A stretch of DNA of 64,000 bases, from NCBI RefSeq assembly GCF_016801865.2, contig NC_068938.1:221852663-221916662 (forward strand), given 5' to 3'. How positions within the stretch are numbered: position 1 is the first letter of the stretch; each line of letters opens with the position of its first letter. The position numbers and the translations under genes are program-made. Below the pieces are notes generated by a model, which was not told where the DNA came from, searched no databases, and saw nothing but the letters and a program-made list of their open reading frames with translations. Shown one piece after another: positions 10,775-19,561 of this stretch. The stretch is from Culex pipiens pallens (taxonomy: Eukaryota; Arthropoda; Insecta; Diptera; Culicidae).

Positions 10775-11709
10775 AATATTTTTTAGCATATTATTTTTAC
10801 GTTTAAAGCTTTCTTTAAATAATTGTTCGATTGATATTTGATAAGCACGTCGTATAATTTATTTTAGCAATGCTTTAAATATGTTTTAGCTTCAAACAGC
10901 ATCAAATTTTGAAGAAACAAAATAACTAAAAATGTTATATTCAACACAGAGTGGATTCGCTAAGTCGAATGAAACTGCATTCGAATTAGCTAACCCGAAT
11001 TCACTAATTGGAACGACTAAAAGCTGTCAAAAGCTTGAAACCACGTGTTTGGAAATCGTCGAACAATGAAATTTCAATGTCAACATCAGTTTGTTCAGTG
11101 GTTTTGACGTTAGAGTGTTTTTTTTCAGTTAAACAATCCTTATTTTAGTAAACGATATGGGGGAAACATTCGTAAATCACTAAGGTCTTAATTTATTAAT
11201 CAGTTGTTAAATTTGGTTAGAGTAAGAAAATCTTTTAAAATCTACGATTTCTTACAAATATTTCAAACTGTTTTGCTCGGGTTGTTTAAACAACCACAAT
11301 CAAATGCCCGATCAAACTAACACCGTTGCAAACCCGAACCCGCGCGCTCTTCTCTAACGACGACATGCCTCTCTCATCGTGCTCGCGCAAAACCCTTTTC
11401 CCGCGCTTCTGCACCCCGCTCTAACCGTTTCCGCGCCGCGACGCTTCATGCTTTTGTTCAGCTGGTCTCAGCGACGAACCGATGATGAATCTCTTCTTCG
11501 CTCTGTGGGGACGTCTGTAAATTGTGTAATTTGAAATAGATCCGACTATTTTTTGATTTCGAAAAACATTTTGATTTTATTAAAAATTGTTTGAAAATAT
11601 TTGACGAAGAAAATTATTATTTAGTAAATGTTCACGTAGTTCAGAAATGACCCCCCGAAGCCCCCAACCCGACCAAAGTGTTCTCAGCTCGCGGCCGACA
11701 TCGTGCAGT
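10775..11709. other. Upstream region of the peroxiredoxin gene
   Basis: AT-rich to about 11280, then a GC-richer stretch at 11300-11510 with several GCGC/CGCG-containing segments. No open frame is convincing. The GC-rich part may be promoter-proximal sequence of the downstream gene. Confidence 0.4.
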
Positions 11710-11849
11710 TCAGTCTCGTAATTCGGTTCCGCCAGTCCAGTCCAGTTTTGTGTCTTGTCCAGCAGGCGTTTTTGGAGAAGCAAAAAGCCGGTCATCTCTA
11801 ATCATCTCAATCTCTCTCGCTTTGATCCGTCGCCGGAAGTGTTACTAAG
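11710..11849 (+). promoter_or_regulatory. Probable start region and non-coding exon 1 of peroxiredoxin
   Basis: TTCAGTC at 11709-11715 matches the arthropod initiator consensus (TCAGT), with no TATA box in the preceding 40 bases. The putative exon ends at 11849 in the splice donor ACTAAG|GTAAGG. The matching acceptor is TTTTTGTTTGCAG before 13103. The start site is inferred and the donor is strong. Confidence 0.45.
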
Positions 11850-13102
11850 GTAAGGGAAAGGATTGCTGGGTTGCTTCGATTAGTCTAGATTTTTTTTTTT
11901 TTGCTTCTCCATGCAAGTAACTGGTCGATTTCGCAATCGCTTGCTGGGGTGATGAAATTCCAGAGTCGTGGAATTGATTTTTTCTTGTTATTCTTCGTGG
12001 AGCGAATGGCTTCGTTTTCCACCCTCTTGAAAGTTACAATAATTGAACAATAGTTGTCATGGTGGAGCACCGGTACTCGAATGCATCAATCATGGCTTCG
12101 AGTGGGTAATTTTCGAGCGCGTCTAGCAATCTTTATGTAAGCTCTCATGTTCAGGATGATGTACGGAACGGAGAGGAACAAGATAATTATGTACACTTCT
12201 CGGATTTAAATCGCACGACCCGGTGGGTCTTCCGACGTCCGCCTGAAGGTGGTGGGAGGGGGGTGGGGACCTGGCAATTGTTTTGCCAATTTGGCTTCTC
12301 TCGAGTTTGACTTTGCTCGCCGAGATAGTTGCCATTTTGTTTGGTGTGTGCAAAATACACGTCACTTCATGAAAACGCACGCCTCTCCGGCAATGTATCG
12401 AAATTTCTAGAAAAACGAGCGAGTTTCTCGCACCACTATGTTCTAGTCAGTGTTTTTTTCCCCTCTCACTGAGTAACAGAACAGATAGACAAAACAGCGA
12501 TTAGTACAAGCTGTTATCACACACATGTTGAAGCTTCGCTGATAAGAAGCGTAACTCGAAAGATCCCACGGTCCAAGGTCGCCATTGCCGCAAGGAAAAC
12601 TGGTTCCGCGGTTAAAATCATATGGAAAACCGGCTAAAACTGAAAGGGAAAGCCCCCCGTCGAACACGATGATTAATCGCCAGAATGCAATTTTACACCG
12701 GCCGGCCGGCCTGCTTGGATGCATACGGAATCAAGTGCAGCGAAGCAAGCTTTTGCGGGACCGCGGTGGCGTAATAAAATGAAAATGAAAGAAGAAAGGT
12801 GGAAAAAATCAATTGAATTTCATTACCACCGTACCGGTTTAGGATTTTGGTCATCCGCGAGTTGTACGATTTCTTAATTTTTCTAACGGTGTGGGTTAGC
12901 AGCGGCCACTTGGATCGATAAACCGGTTTTTTTCTCTGCTTCTTTTTTTGTTGCCTCCTTTTACCTGCGCCGCGTGTCCAAGCAGGCCGCACGCTAATGG
13001 TCGTTGACTAGTCGTAATTACCAAAAAGAAGAGTAATTGAGGTCACGACTTTCAGCTTGCATTAGTGTTACACAATTTAATTTAAAATATTTTTGTTTGC
13101 AG
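11850..13102 (+). other. 5'-UTR intron of the peroxiredoxin gene
   Basis: Bounded by GTAAGG at 11850 and a T-rich tract ending TTTGCAG at 13102. Contains no supported gene. The reading frames in both directions are short and have no recognisable domains. Confidence 0.55.
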
Positions 13103-13109
13103 CTACATC

Positions 13110-13700
13110 ATGCCTGTCCCAGAGCTGCAGAAGCCCGCGCCCAAGTTCTCCGGAACCGCCGTTGTTAAGGGTGCCTTCCAGGAGATCAAGCTGGAGGACT
13201 ACGCCGGCAAGTACGTGGTGCTGTTCTTCTACCCGCTGGACTTTACCTTCGTGTGCCCCACGGAGATCATCGCCTTTTCGGATCGCGCCAGCGAGTTCGA
13301 GAAGATCAACTGCGCCCTGATCGGATGCTCGACCGATTCTCACTTTACCCATCTGGCCTGGACGAACACGCCGCGCAAGGAGGGCGGAGTTGGCGCGCTG
13401 GACATTCCCCTGCTGGCGGACAAATCGATGAAGATCGCCCGTGACTACGGAGTGCTGCAGGAGGAGAGCGGAGTCACGTTCCGTGGCCTGTTCATCATCG
13501 ACGGCCAGCAGAACCTGCGCCAGATCACCATCAACGACCTGCCCGTGGGACGCAGCGTCGACGAGGTGCTCCGTCTGGTCCAGGCATTCCAGTTCACCGA
13601 CGAGCACGGCGAGGTCTGCCCGGCCAACTGGAAGCCAGGCCAGAAGACCATGAAGGCCGACCCGGAAAAGTCCAAGGAGTACTTCGGCTCGGCCAACTAA
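13110..13700 (+). CDS. Jafrac1: Typical 2-Cys peroxiredoxin (thioredoxin peroxidase)
   Basis: 196 residues. The protein reduces hydrogen peroxide and organic hydroperoxides with electrons from thioredoxin. The peroxidatic cysteine is Cys49 in FTFVCPTE and the resolving cysteine is Cys170 in EVCPANWKPG. GGVG (about residue 94) and the C-terminal YF motif (KEYFG) are the features linked to eukaryotic enzymes that are inactivated by excess peroxide. There is no signal or mitochondrial targeting sequence, so it is probably cytosolic, and it reads closest to Drosophila Jafrac1. The start follows the acceptor at 13102 by seven bases and gives the usual family length. The coding exon is uninterrupted and GC-rich at third positions, unlike the AT-rich flanks. 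A non-coding first exon about 1.25 kb upstream is inferred. Confidence 0.97.
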   Translation: MPVPELQKPAPKFSGTAVVKGAFQEIKLEDYAGKYVVLFFYPLDFTFVCPTEIIAFSDRASEFEKINCALIGCSTDSHFTHLAWTNTPRKEGGVGALDIPLLADKSMKIARDYGVLQEESGVTFRGLFIIDGQQNLRQITINDLPVGRSVDEVLRLVQAFQFTDEHGEVCPANWKPGQKTMKADPEKSKEYFGSAN

Positions 13701-13911
13701 GCCGGAACCGGACCCCGCGTTACCGTTAAGAAGCTACATCGGCCATTGCGAGCTGTAACAATAATTAGACACAAAACTACTGACACTTATCCTGTACACG
13801 TGTGAGAATTAGCGTTATACGTTGTAATCCGTCGTCGAATGTTTTTGCTCGATCGCTCGAAGAAAGTACATACAGCCAGGAGTTAACTTATTAAACCCGA
13901 AGAACGAGAGC

Positions 13912-13917
13912 AATAAA
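13912..13917 (+). terminator. Polyadenylation signal of peroxiredoxin
   Basis: AATAAA lies 212 bases after the stop codon, followed by a TATTGTTTTT-rich stretch. Confidence 0.7.
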
Positions 13918-14207
13918 GAATAGTATTGTTTTTCTACACCTTACAAATTGCCTTCAATTACCCTGCGATAATAACACATAATAACCCCCGCCTCCAGTGG
14001 ACATCAACATGCAAAGCGATTGCTATCTTTGTCCATTTCCTTCCCTTCCATTATCGCGATCTAAAAAAACGTCCTCAATCATGCAACATCATCGTCGGAA
14101 CGGGTTATCTTCCGACGTGACACGACTCAGTCAACCGGTTGATAAGAAACGCGCGAAAAATTCGCGTAGCATTCAAGTCGCACGTGAATCAAAGCAGTCG
14201 TCGCTTT

Positions 14208-14323
14208 TATAAATATCTTATCAAAGGACAGGTAGAAGCAGCGTGGCGACGACGATCGCGGCAGGCTACGCTGAGCAATGCGCGCGAAACTCCGCGGTCA
14301 CGGTCACCGTGACTCAAAAAAGG
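14208..14323 (+). promoter_or_regulatory. Orphan TATA box, DR1-like site and splice donor
   Basis: TATAAAT at 14208-14214 follows a GC-rich block and is followed by about 110 bases ending in AAAAAG|GTAAGG (donor at 14323). GGTCACGGTCA at 14296-14306 is a direct repeat of GGTCA spaced by one base, the layout bound by RXR/HNF4-type nuclear receptors, and it is part of a small palindrome (GTCACGG...CCGTGAC). No downstream plus-strand exon can be assigned, so this may be the first exon of an unrecognised or non-coding transcript. Confidence 0.3.
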
Positions 14324-14426
14324 TAAGGCATGTGGGGTGCATTCTTCAGCGTTTGAACTTGGCCTGCTAGGTTGAGATTCTTCTTTGTTTTGTTTGAGAA
14401 ATTAACTTTATTTCAAGAAACTTTAT

Positions 14427-14768
14427 TTATTGCGGCACGCCTGGCGGCGCCTGCAGCGACACCTTGAGCGGTCGTCCCCGGAACGGGCGCCCGTTCATCT
14501 CGGCCAGCGCAATATCCGTGGCGGCCGGATCGAAAAACAGTATCTTCGCCTGCACCACGCGGGCCGGTCCCGTTCCGACCGTGTGCCGCTGCACCGCCGA
14601 GGACCGGACGTTGCCGAAGCGAGCGAACGCAAAGTACACCTCCATGTCGTCGGTTTGCGGGTCCAGGTTGGTGACGTAGAGAAACTTGGCGTTGTCCGTG
14701 GGGTCACCCGGTTCCGGATCGTTCACGGCGATTGTCCACTCGCGGACTTCCTTCGGCTGTTGGTCCAT
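14427..14768 (-). CDS. Small single-RRM RNA-binding protein, paralogue 1
   Basis: 113 residues. One RNA-recognition motif fills most of the protein: RNP2-like FLYVTNL at about residue 29, a degenerate RNP1 (AKILFFD) at about 73, and the closing beta strand PLKVSLQAPP at the end. An acidic N-terminal extension of about 27 residues is absent from the two paralogues upstream on the same strand. A 5'-UTR intron is inferred at 14776-14842, with donor CTGCG|GTGAGT and acceptor ATCTAG seven bases before the ATG; the same layout occurs in the paralogues. The lack of the usual RNP1 aromatic residues makes RNA binding uncertain, and protein interaction is an alternative. Confidence 0.75.
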   Translation of the reverse strand: MDQQPKEVREWTIAVNDPEPGDPTDNAKFLYVTNLDPQTDDMEVYFAFARFGNVRSSAVQRHTVGTGPARVVQAKILFFDPAATDIALAEMNGRPFRGRPLKVSLQAPPGVPQ

Positions 14769-14843
14769 TGTCAGTCTAGATAAAATGCACTCAAAATAAG
14801 CTTTCTAATAATTTTAAAACAAAATTTTCTTGTTCAACTCACC

Positions 14844-15137
14844 GCAGTACATAGGCTGATTGTGTTAGCCGAGAACCAGAATTTCAATAAGAGGAAGAAT
14901 GATTCCAAGCCTACTGAGACGCAGATTTTTTTTCTCCGATAAAGTTTTGTCGACTGTGCAAATTTCGCGCCAAATGCATCCGTTACACGAGCTGCAGGGC
15001 TTTGTTTGTTCTTTCGGACACTAGTTCAGCCCCTACATCTAAGCGAGACGACCCCACTCGAAATAATGGATCGTGCATAAACCACGGGGTATATATTTTT
15101 TATTTCCATAAAATATTTTCTTTTATAAAAAACGTTA
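14844..15137 (-). promoter_or_regulatory. 5' UTR and promoter region of RRM paralogue 1
   Basis: After the non-coding exon, about 14940-14960 contains AAAGTTTTGTCGACTGTGCA. This resembles the GAAACGGTTTGTCGAC block upstream of the other two paralogues and marks a shared proximal promoter. Further out is AT-rich sequence with an AAACCACGGGG repeat remnant near 15074. Confidence 0.4.
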
Positions 15138-15810
15138 CTTAATCCACCTATAGGTGGTTGGTGCCTTCCTCGCATATTTTTATCAAAATATCTGAGATCC
15201 GGCCTCAAAAAAAGTTTATTAAAAAAACTTAAGTACTTATAGCCATCGATAGGGTTCTCAGATCTTCAATCTTTTGGGCTTGTTGGAAAGGTCTTTTGAT
15301 TACCTATCTAACGATGGGTCGCATGACAGATCCGGACAACTTTTTCATCAAAATATTTGAGATCCGGTCTCAAAAAAGTGTATAAATAACACTTAAGTGC
15401 TCATAACTTTTGATGGGGTTGTCAGATATTAAATCTTTTCAACGCGTTGGAAAGGCCTTTCAAATACCTTTCAAACAATATATAGCATGACGGATGTTCT
15501 TACAAAAACCACCCTTTTTACAATATTTCAAACTACAGCCAAATCGTTTTTTTAGCATAACTTTTGAAGTACTATTCTAAACTTCATAATATTAACTAGG
15601 GTCTTGTGGGACCCCAAGACGGATCAAATGAGACCAAAACGGTCCAAATCGGTTCAGCCAGTCCGGAGTCCACACACGCACAGACATTTGTTCAGAATTT
15701 GATTCTGAGTCGATAGGTATACGCGAAGGTGGGTCTACGAGGTCAAATAAAGAAGTTCATTTTTCGAGTGATTTTATAGCCTTTCCTCATTGAGGTGAGG
15801 AAGTCAAAAA
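15138..15810. repeat. Dispersed repeat with GTGCCTTCCTC/GAGGAAG ends, copy 1
   Basis: Starts CTTAATCCACCTATAGGTGG followed by TTGGTGCCTTCCTC and ends GAGGTGAGGAAGTCAAAA. The same head, tail and internal landmarks (GATCCGGACA, CACTTAAGTG, ACATTTGTTCAG, GAGTCGATAGGTATAC) occur in the larger copy at 61580-63184. The inside holds about two diverged copies of the ~164-bp unit that is amplified in the other copy. Non-coding. Probably a non-autonomous TIR element. Confidence 0.7.
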
Positions 15811-15928
15811 TCATTTCAAGGAAATCTCTGGACAATCCTGTTTATTTAATTTTACATTACAAAAAACTGCGATTTCACCTTTTCTCCAGAAAACCTAAGT
15901 TGCCCACTTTGTCGCGGACCTAGAACAC

Positions 15929-16216
15929 CTAGAACCTGCGGGGCGGTTCCTCGAAGCTGACAATCATCGGCTTTCCGCGGAACACGAACCCGTCCATCGC
16001 GGCCTGGGCTCTGGCCGCCGCTGCCGGATCGAAGAACGCCACGGTGCCGTTCTCGAGCTTTTTTGTTCCCGTTTTGGTCAGGGTCTGCGTGATCATCGAG
16101 GAACGGACCGCGCCGAATCGAGAAAATTCGCGGGTCAGATCGTGGAACCCGGTCGATTCGTGAAGATTGCTGATGTAGAGCACCGTCGGTGCGGGCTTGT
16201 TGGGCGATCCGTTCAT
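15929..16216 (-). CDS. Small single-RRM RNA-binding protein, paralogue 2
   Basis: 95 residues, essentially one RRM. RNP2-like VLYISNL is at about residue 12, the helix segment FSRFGAVRSS follows, the RNP1 position reads NGTVAFFD at about 57, and MDGFVFRGKPMIVSFEEPP forms the last helix and strand. It is much closer to paralogue 3 (FSRFGA, DPAAAA.A.A.MDGFV.RGKPM) than to paralogue 1, so these two duplicated more recently. The 5'-UTR intron contains the assembly gap. Its donor is seen beyond the gap as CTAGG|GTGAGT at about 16402-16412. Confidence 0.75.
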   Translation of the reverse strand: MNGSPNKPAPTVLYISNLHESTGFHDLTREFSRFGAVRSSMITQTLTKTGTKKLENGTVAFFDPAAAARAQAAMDGFVFRGKPMIVSFEEPPRRF

Positions 16217-16263
16217 TTTCTGAAGAAAAGTTATTTAAATATTTTAATCAACCGAAAAGATGT

Positions 16264-16363
16264 NNNNNNNNNNNNNNNNNNNNNNNNNNNNNNNNNNNNN
16301 NNNNNNNNNNNNNNNNNNNNNNNNNNNNNNNNNNNNNNNNNNNNNNNNNNNNNNNNNNNNNNN
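16264..16363. other. Assembly gap (100 N)
   Basis: Exactly 100 N, the conventional placeholder for a gap of unknown size. It falls in the 5'-UTR intron of RRM paralogue 2, so that gene's coding exon is unaffected, but missing sequence or another paralogue could hide here. Confidence 0.99.
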
Positions 16364-16745
16364 CGTCTGCCGCCAACAAAAGATTTAGCAAATTTCAAAC
16401 TCACCCTAGTATGCGGTGCGAATTCGAGCAAAAAACAAATCCACGAAGCAAGCTTCTGAACGGCACGACAATTTGAAGATTGATAAAAAGAAAATTCTTT
16501 TGTTTGTTTTTGACGATCCAGCTGCAGCTATTCAGCAAAATCTGGATGAAGCGGAAGAAACGGTTTGTCGACCTCACGATTGACTTAATGGTAGGAGTCT
16601 TTCATAAACTACGTACGTAATTACAACGTAGAAAATCGTTTCAAGAAAAAACAAAATCAACTTTATGCAAATAAATTCACATATTGCGGAAACTGCAAAT
16701 TCACATTTCTCTAATACTCAGAGAACCAAAAATTTATTCTTTCAC

Positions 16746-17039
16746 CTAGTTGGACCAGTCGGCCGAGGGTCTCTCGAACCCAATGACCATCGGTTTGCCG
16801 CGATACACGAACCCGTCCATCTCGGCCTTGGCTTTGGCCGCCGCGGCGGGATCGTCGAACACCACGCAGCCATACCCGATCTGATGCCCTTTCGTCTCGG
16901 GCATCTTCAGCGCGATCGTGCCAGATTGGATCGCGCCAAAGCGAGAAAACTCCAGGTGGAGATCCAGGAAACTTGTGGAGTCGTGAAGGTTGGTGATGAA
17001 AATCGCCTTCGGTGCGTTCTTGCTGGTTGATTTGTTCAT
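16746..17039 (-). CDS. Small single-RRM RNA-binding protein, paralogue 3
   Basis: 97 residues. RNP2-like IFITNL is at about residue 13, FSRFGAIQSG at about 31, GYGCVVFDD at the RNP1 position at about 54, and MDGFVYRGKPMVIGFERP near the end. Best match in the window is paralogue 2. An inferred 5'-UTR intron (donor CTGCG|GTGAGT at about 17103, acceptor TTTATTAG three bases before the ATG) repeats the structure of paralogue 1. About 100 bp upstream of the donor, the sequence from CAGCAAAATCTGGAT to GTTTGTCGAC is shared with paralogue 2, so the promoter was duplicated with the gene. Confidence 0.75.
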   Translation of the reverse strand: MNKSTSKNAPKAIFITNLHDSTSFLDLHLEFSRFGAIQSGTIALKMPETKGHQIGYGCVVFDDPAAAAKAKAEMDGFVYRGKPMVIGFERPSADWSN

Positions 17040-17119
17040 TTTCTAATAAAAAGGAAAATGGTTTGAGGTTTTATGATATAAATATTAAGTTATTTTAACT
17101 CACCGCAGTTGGCGACGAT

Positions 17120-19561
17120 AATTTCAAGGGAAAAGAAAGTCCGCACGAAAAGAAATCCGAAGACGAAAAAAAAGTCTTTCTTGTTTGACCAAGTCAGCAA
17201 AATCTGGATTGAATCGGAAAAACGGTTTGTCGACTGTACGATCGACTTAAAGGCTTAAGTCATTCGTAAATTACGCGACGAATACCAAAAAAAAGTCTGG
17301 TCCCAACTAGAGACCCTAAATAGGGAGACTAGTCTAAGCTGGCTAAATCGATCTGAAAAAATGTTTGTGGACATGAATTTTCAATAGAACCACATTTTTC
17401 CAGATTTCTAAATAAATAAAATTCTAAATACTTTCTAAAAACTCTCAAAAATTCTCAACATTTGAATGCAAAAAGTGTTTTAAAATGCATTTTACACTAG
17501 TTCAGTTGTTTTGCAATCACTAGTTTAAAAAAAAGTAAGATTGGACGAAAACTTTAAATAAAACTTGTAAAAAATTTAAATAAAATTTGTAAAACTTATA
17601 ATAAAATTTGTACCTGCCTTAACTTAAACAAACATAAAATGACCATAAGCGCAGGTGAATACTTAAAAATACATTGAAATTTTATGCAGATTTTATGAAA
17701 ATATTTTTTTTTTTCTATTTCATTTTTATTGAAATTCATTTTTATAAACTTCTTCTTTGTTTATTTTCGAATTAGTTAAACTTTTAAATGTTTATTTTCT
17801 TTTTTGAATTTTAGAATTCACGAATTCGTGTGTGTGCATTGGTTTCACGGGCAATTGTTCCTCTTGCCCCACATGGTCGTCTTGCCCCACTTTCCCCTAG
17901 TTGAATATAAAAGTTAAAAATGTTTATTGTTTATTTGTTTAAGCATCCTTTAATTAATATTCTTTTTTGAAATTGTAAATTCTTATTTTACATTTGGAAA
18001 TTTTGTAATTATCAAGTTTCAACTCGAATTTGAACATTTTGGAATTTTTTATATTGTATTGGAAATTTTAGATGTTTTGTATAATAGCAAAAATTGCCAT
18101 TTTTGTCCCCCTCCCTTCTTCAAAAATTTTCCAAGGCAAAAAAAAAATAATTTTAAAAAATATTTTTTATTGATAAAACTTGCGCAAAATTTAAAAAAAT
18201 AAAAAAAGGAGTTGCAAATATCTTTGCATAATCTTTGAAAAACAGTTGCAATGGCCTTAAAAATGAAAATCTAACATATACATGAAATAAATAATATCCA
18301 ATTAAAACATAAATAAATTACAAAACTTATTTTTTTAAAGGTGAAATTTACAATATTTTTTGAATAATTTAATAATTCAATCGCTGAAAATATAGTTTTA
18401 TTAATAAGTTAATAACGAAATTTCTGTGATTGGAAATTTCAGTATTTTTAAATTGTTTTTCTTTCAAGATATTTTTTTAAACCTTTTAATTTTTAAAATT
18501 TTGAGTTGGCAATTAATTTGTAGTATTTTTTTTTTCAAACTTCTTAGTTTATGAATTCCATAGTTAAATTTGTAAGTTTTTCAATTAAAGCAAAACGAAA
18601 CTGCTAAGTCTGTAATATTATTTTTAACATTTAAAATTTTAGTAATTAAAAAATATACTCCGATTTTGTATGTTTTTTTTTTATTTTTTATTTTTGCATT
18701 TGGATCGTAAAGCTTAAGATTTTTAAGGATGTTTGAATTCCTACATTACAAATGTTTATGTTTTAAAATTGTAAGTATTTCGATTATTTGTAATTTTGTT
18801 GATATTTCAAACTCTTTTATATATTTTTCGAATTTTATTGCTAAAATTATCAATTCTTTTAAATTTTGAAATAAAAAGTATAAAAAAAATTTGAATCTGA
18901 TGCTTTTTAGGATTTGTAGTTTTTGGAATTTATGAGTTTCAAAACGAAAAAATTGATAAATATAAATAAAAATTGAGGGATCTGAGATTTCTCAAAATGT
19001 CATATTTCGAGTAATTGTATAGAACAGACAGTATAATTGTAGTTTGTGTGTAAAGCTTATTTTCTCCAATTAAAACGTTCTACAAAAATCCAGAAATAAT
19101 TTTGAAAAAAAATGCAAAGCAAAATGTTTAAAATGAATTTAGTTTAGAAGTCTAACGAGATTTCAATCATTTTACTATTAAATCGTATTTAATGAGCAAA
19201 AACGTGCACCATAACTCTAAATATGGAAACAGGTGCTCCCTAGAGATGATCCCACATTATGCAAGCAAGCAGGCAAAGACAATCAATGCAATAAAGCTCA
19301 AATTGTTTGAATGTCAGATCCCAGCCGAAAGATAGCAAATTGTCGACATTGTTTGTCTAATTTGATAAGCTTACCTTGATAACGATAAACACTGATGCAC
19401 TCGAACAACCACTTTTTTCTCCTTTCAAATGGTTTTTTGTTTCTCTTTTATCTCCACACAAAAAATGCTGGTTGATTGAAATGGTTTTGTGACGCAAACG
19501 GGTTTTTACCACCAATTCTAATCAATTTTATTGAATCATCATTTTTTTTCGCACTTCTTTA
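17120..19561. other. AT-rich intergenic DNA between the RRM cluster and CDK11
   Basis: Very AT-rich with only short frames. Near 17850-17895 there are repeated TTGCCCCAC segments (a GTTCCTCTTGCCCCACATGG stretch) resembling part of the 897-bp unit at 23.5-26.2 kb. No gene, RNA or intact mobile element is seen. Confidence 0.6.

Noticed and set aside
13077..13607. 176-codon minus-strand frame across the peroxiredoxin gene
   Set aside because: Antisense shadow of a codon-biased gene. The sense frame is an unmistakable peroxiredoxin.
16142..16476. Frames running through the N gap
   Set aside because: The translation across unknown bases is meaningless; the region is the leader intron of RRM paralogue 2.
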